Positions 62,408-64,000 of a stretch of DNA of 64,000 nt are shown one piece after another. Both the position numbers and the translations under genes were made by a program. The first letter of the stretch is position 1. Each line of letters begins with the position of its first letter. The notes below the pieces were generated by a model that ran no database searches, was not told where the DNA came from, and worked only from the letters and a program-made list of their open reading frames with translations. The DNA comes from Kitasatospora sp. NBC_00458 (GTDB lineage Bacteria > Actinomycetota > Actinomycetes > Streptomycetales > Streptomycetaceae): positions 7,473,001-7,537,000 of the forward strand of contig NZ_CP107904.1 of the NCBI RefSeq assembly GCF_036013975.1. The letters are read 5' to 3'.

Positions 62408-62445
62408 ACGGAGTGGGAGACCGGCCGCGCCGGTTCCCACTCCGT
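62408..62445 (-). terminator. Terminator of fabG-like gene
   Basis: ACGGAGTGGGA (62408-62418) and TCCCACTCCGT (62435-62445) are perfectly complementary, with CCGG/CCGG pairing inside, 25 nt beyond the fabG-like stop. It shares much sequence with the terminator at 60627-60666. Confidence 0.8.
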
Positions 62446-62469
62446 GGTAACCCTGGGTAGGTTCGGCGC

Positions 62470-63237
62470 TCAGTCGAGCGGGCCGCCGGCCACGTAGACG
62501 ACCTGGCCGGAGACGAATCCGGCGGCCTCGCCGGCGAAGAACGAGATGGCGTTCGCGACGTCCTCGGGCACGCCGACCCGCTGGACCGGGATCTGGGAGG
62601 CGGCGGCGCGCTTGAAGTCCTCGAAGTCCATGCCGACCCGGGCGGCGGTGGCCGCGGTCATGTCGGTGGCGATGAATCCGGGGGCGACCGCGTTGGCCGT
62701 GATGCCGAACTTGCCGAGTTCGATCGCGAGGGTCTTGGTGAAGCCCTGCAGACCGGCCTTGGCGGCCGAGTAGTTGGCCTGGCCGCGGTTGCCCTGGGCG
62801 GAGGAGGAGGACAGGTTGACGATCCGGCCGAACCCGGCGTCCACCATGTGCTTCTGGACCGCGCGGGTCATCAGGAAGGCGCCGCGCAGGTGGACGTTCA
62901 TGACCGTGTCCCAGTCGGACTCGGTCATCTTGAAGATCAGGTTGTCGCGGAGTACGCCCGCATTGTTGACCAGGACGACCGGGGCGCCGAGCTCCGCGGT
63001 GATCCGGTCGACCGCGGCCTGGACCTGGGCGGCGTCCGAGACGTCGGCGCCGACGGCGACGGCCCGCCCGCCCGCGGCGGTGATCCGCTCGACGGTCTCC
63101 CGGCCGGCGGCCTCCTCCAGGTCGAGGACGGCCACGGCGTAGCCGTCGGCGGCCAGCCGGACGGCGGTGGCGGCGCCCAGGCCGCGCGCGGCGCCGGTGA
63201 CGACGGCGACTCGGGGGGCGGTGCTCTGCTCGGTCAT
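62470..63237 (-). CDS. Short-chain reductase, FabG-like (3-oxoacyl-ACP reductase type)
   Basis: A 255-aa classical SDR. VAVVTGAARGLGAATAVRLA is the NAD(P) loop, VLVNNAGVLRDN the NNAG motif and NLSSSSAQGNRGQANYSAAKAG holds the Ser-Tyr-Lys triad. PGFIATDMTAA follows. It probably reduces a 3-oxoacyl thioester, with NADPH likely; SDR specificity cannot be read from sequence. ATG 63237 has GAGAG-type sequence upstream. Divergent from the MarR gene. Confidence 0.88.
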   Translation of the reverse strand: MTEQSTAPRVAVVTGAARGLGAATAVRLAADGYAVAVLDLEEAAGRETVERITAAGGRAVAVGADVSDAAQVQAAVDRITAELGAPVVLVNNAGVLRDNLIFKMTESDWDTVMNVHLRGAFLMTRAVQKHMVDAGFGRIVNLSSSSAQGNRGQANYSAAKAGLQGFTKTLAIELGKFGITANAVAPGFIATDMTAATAARVGMDFEDFKRAAASQIPVQRVGVPEDVANAISFFAGEAAGFVSGQVVYVAGGPLD

Positions 63238-63682
63238 GCTCGCTCTCGTCTCTCTCGGATGTCGCTCGCGGACTCCCAGGGTTCTCCCAGGGACCTCACA
63301 GGTGCCACTCGGGGACCCCGGAGGGCCGTTCGGGGTGTTCCGGCGGGGCGGGAGCTCCCGGGGTGGCCACACCCTACCGGTGGGTAAGGGGCGCTGTCAG
63401 GGCCGAAGATGCAGGTGACCGAGGGTAAGGACCGACCGGTCGGCTTTCTCCTGCGAACGGGTTACCGCCGGGTCGGCGCGGCGCGTAAATATGCCAATGT
63501 TGCCGAACCTGCGTCTACTATCCGCCCCTGCCTGCCAGCGAGGGCCTGCCGTTTGTATAGTGTCCGCCAGCAGCCACCGGCTGCACGGCTGGAGCGCCCT
63601 CCCTCATAGCGGGACGCCCACTCGCCGTTACTGCCCCACCCGGGTGTCCCACACACACCGGGTGTGACATCGGGACGGATAC
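63238..63682. other. Divergent intergenic region (fabG-like / marR)
   Basis: This 445-bp gap contains A/T-rich patches (63485-63500 and TTTGTATAGTGT at 63552-63563, a possible -10 for the MarR gene) and a direct repeat of CCGGGTGT at about 63639 and 63657. No gene was recognised. Confidence 0.5.
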
Positions 63683-64000
63683 ATGGTGCTGGGGGAGATC
63701 CCGACGACCCGTGTGTCCGCGCGACTGCAGCAGTCGCCCGGACACCTGATCCGCGTTGCACAGCAGGTCCACACCCGTCTGTGGTCCGAACACGTCGGAG
63801 CCGATCTCACGGCTCCGCAGTTCGCGGTCCTGCTGGTCCTCGCCCTCGAACCGGGCGCTGACCAGCGGACGGTCGGGGAGCGTGCTTCGCTCGACAAGGC
63901 CACGATGGCCGAGATGGTCGCCCGGCTGGTCCGGCGCGGCCTGGTGCTGCGGCGCCGTGACCCGGCCGACGGCCGGCGCAAGCTGCTCGCTCTCTCGCAG
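63683..64000 (+). CDS. MarR-family transcriptional regulator (partial)
   Basis: The first 106 codons are present; the gene runs off the right edge. LTAPQFAVLLVLALEPGADQ and LDKATMAEMVARLVRRGLV form the winged-helix recognition region, and RRRDPADGRRKLLALS is the wing. This is a MarR repressor, probably binding near its own divergent promoter and so perhaps controlling the fabG-like gene. ATG 63683 starts MVLGEIPTTRV, as in streptomycete homologues. Confidence 0.9.
   Translation, partial: MVLGEIPTTRVSARLQQSPGHLIRVAQQVHTRLWSEHVGADLTAPQFAVLLVLALEPGADQRTVGERASLDKATMAEMVARLVRRGLVLRRRDPADGRRKLLALSQ

Overview
The window is chromosomal DNA from a high-GC actinomycete, most likely Streptomyces or Kitasatospora. 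Nearly every third codon position is G or C, GTG starts and 4-bp GTGA stop/start overlaps are common, and the gene content and order match streptomycetes: a mixed cobalamin locus, an HTH-MurA fusion, and an idi / TagGH-type exporter / hopanoid cluster. No insertion sequence, prophage or CRISPR array was found. Gene names are assigned from remembered family motifs; no search was run.

Layout. 1-5,030: the 3' end of a glutamate dehydrogenase gene, a 9-bp tandem repeat, an AraC/GyrI-like regulator, a quinone-oxidoreductase-like enzyme, a two-domain VOC protein and an apolipoprotein N-acyltransferase. 5,225-20,370: cobalamin (corrin ring) genes in three blocks. cobN lies under a cobalamin riboswitch, the divergent cobG-cobH-cobIJ set overlaps end to end, and cbiD and cobL-cobM-cobK follow. 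A RelE/Phd-type toxin-antitoxin pair, an HTH-MurA fusion and a DinB protein are interspersed. 20,639-28,770: catalase, a gamma-glutamylcyclotransferase-like protein, an EamA exporter, a DHFR-like reductase, two P-loop proteins (one TmrB-like), an MFS exporter, an EF-hand protein and an unknown. 28,915-34,760: a complete dipeptide/nickel-type ABC transporter. 35,070-40,387: a ZTP riboswitch with serine hydroxymethyltransferase, a SAM methyltransferase, an amino acid permease and tRNA-Leu(GAG).

40,718-60,602 is the most coherent part. A serine-kinase-like ATPase and isopentenyl diphosphate isomerase precede a translationally linked set: nucleotidyltransferase, glycerol-1-phosphate-dehydrogenase-like enzyme, CDP-alcohol phosphotransferase and glycosyltransferase, followed by a TagGH-type ABC exporter. 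This looks like a route that makes, activates, transfers, decorates and exports a polyol-phosphate product. After a terminator comes the full hopanoid operon: hpnC, hpnD, hpnE, a polyprenyl diphosphate synthase, shc, hpnG, hpnH, dxs and a class III aminotransferase (hpnO-like). Together with idi these supply C5 units, build squalene, cyclise it and attach and modify the C5 side chain. shc carries the only TTA codon I could find in a coding sequence here, which suggests developmental (bldA) control.

60,679-64,000: a small membrane protein, an I78-type inhibitor, a PAP2 phosphatase with a long charged tail, a FabG-like reductase and the start of a MarR regulator cut by the window edge.

The best candidates for less-described biology are the polyol-phosphate / TagGH cassette, including a CDP-alcohol phosphotransferase whose last motif aspartate is histidine, and the TTA codon in shc. 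The ZTP riboswitch, the HTH-MurA fusion with a hexamer palindrome at its start, and several striking hairpins and in-frame repeats are also reported.
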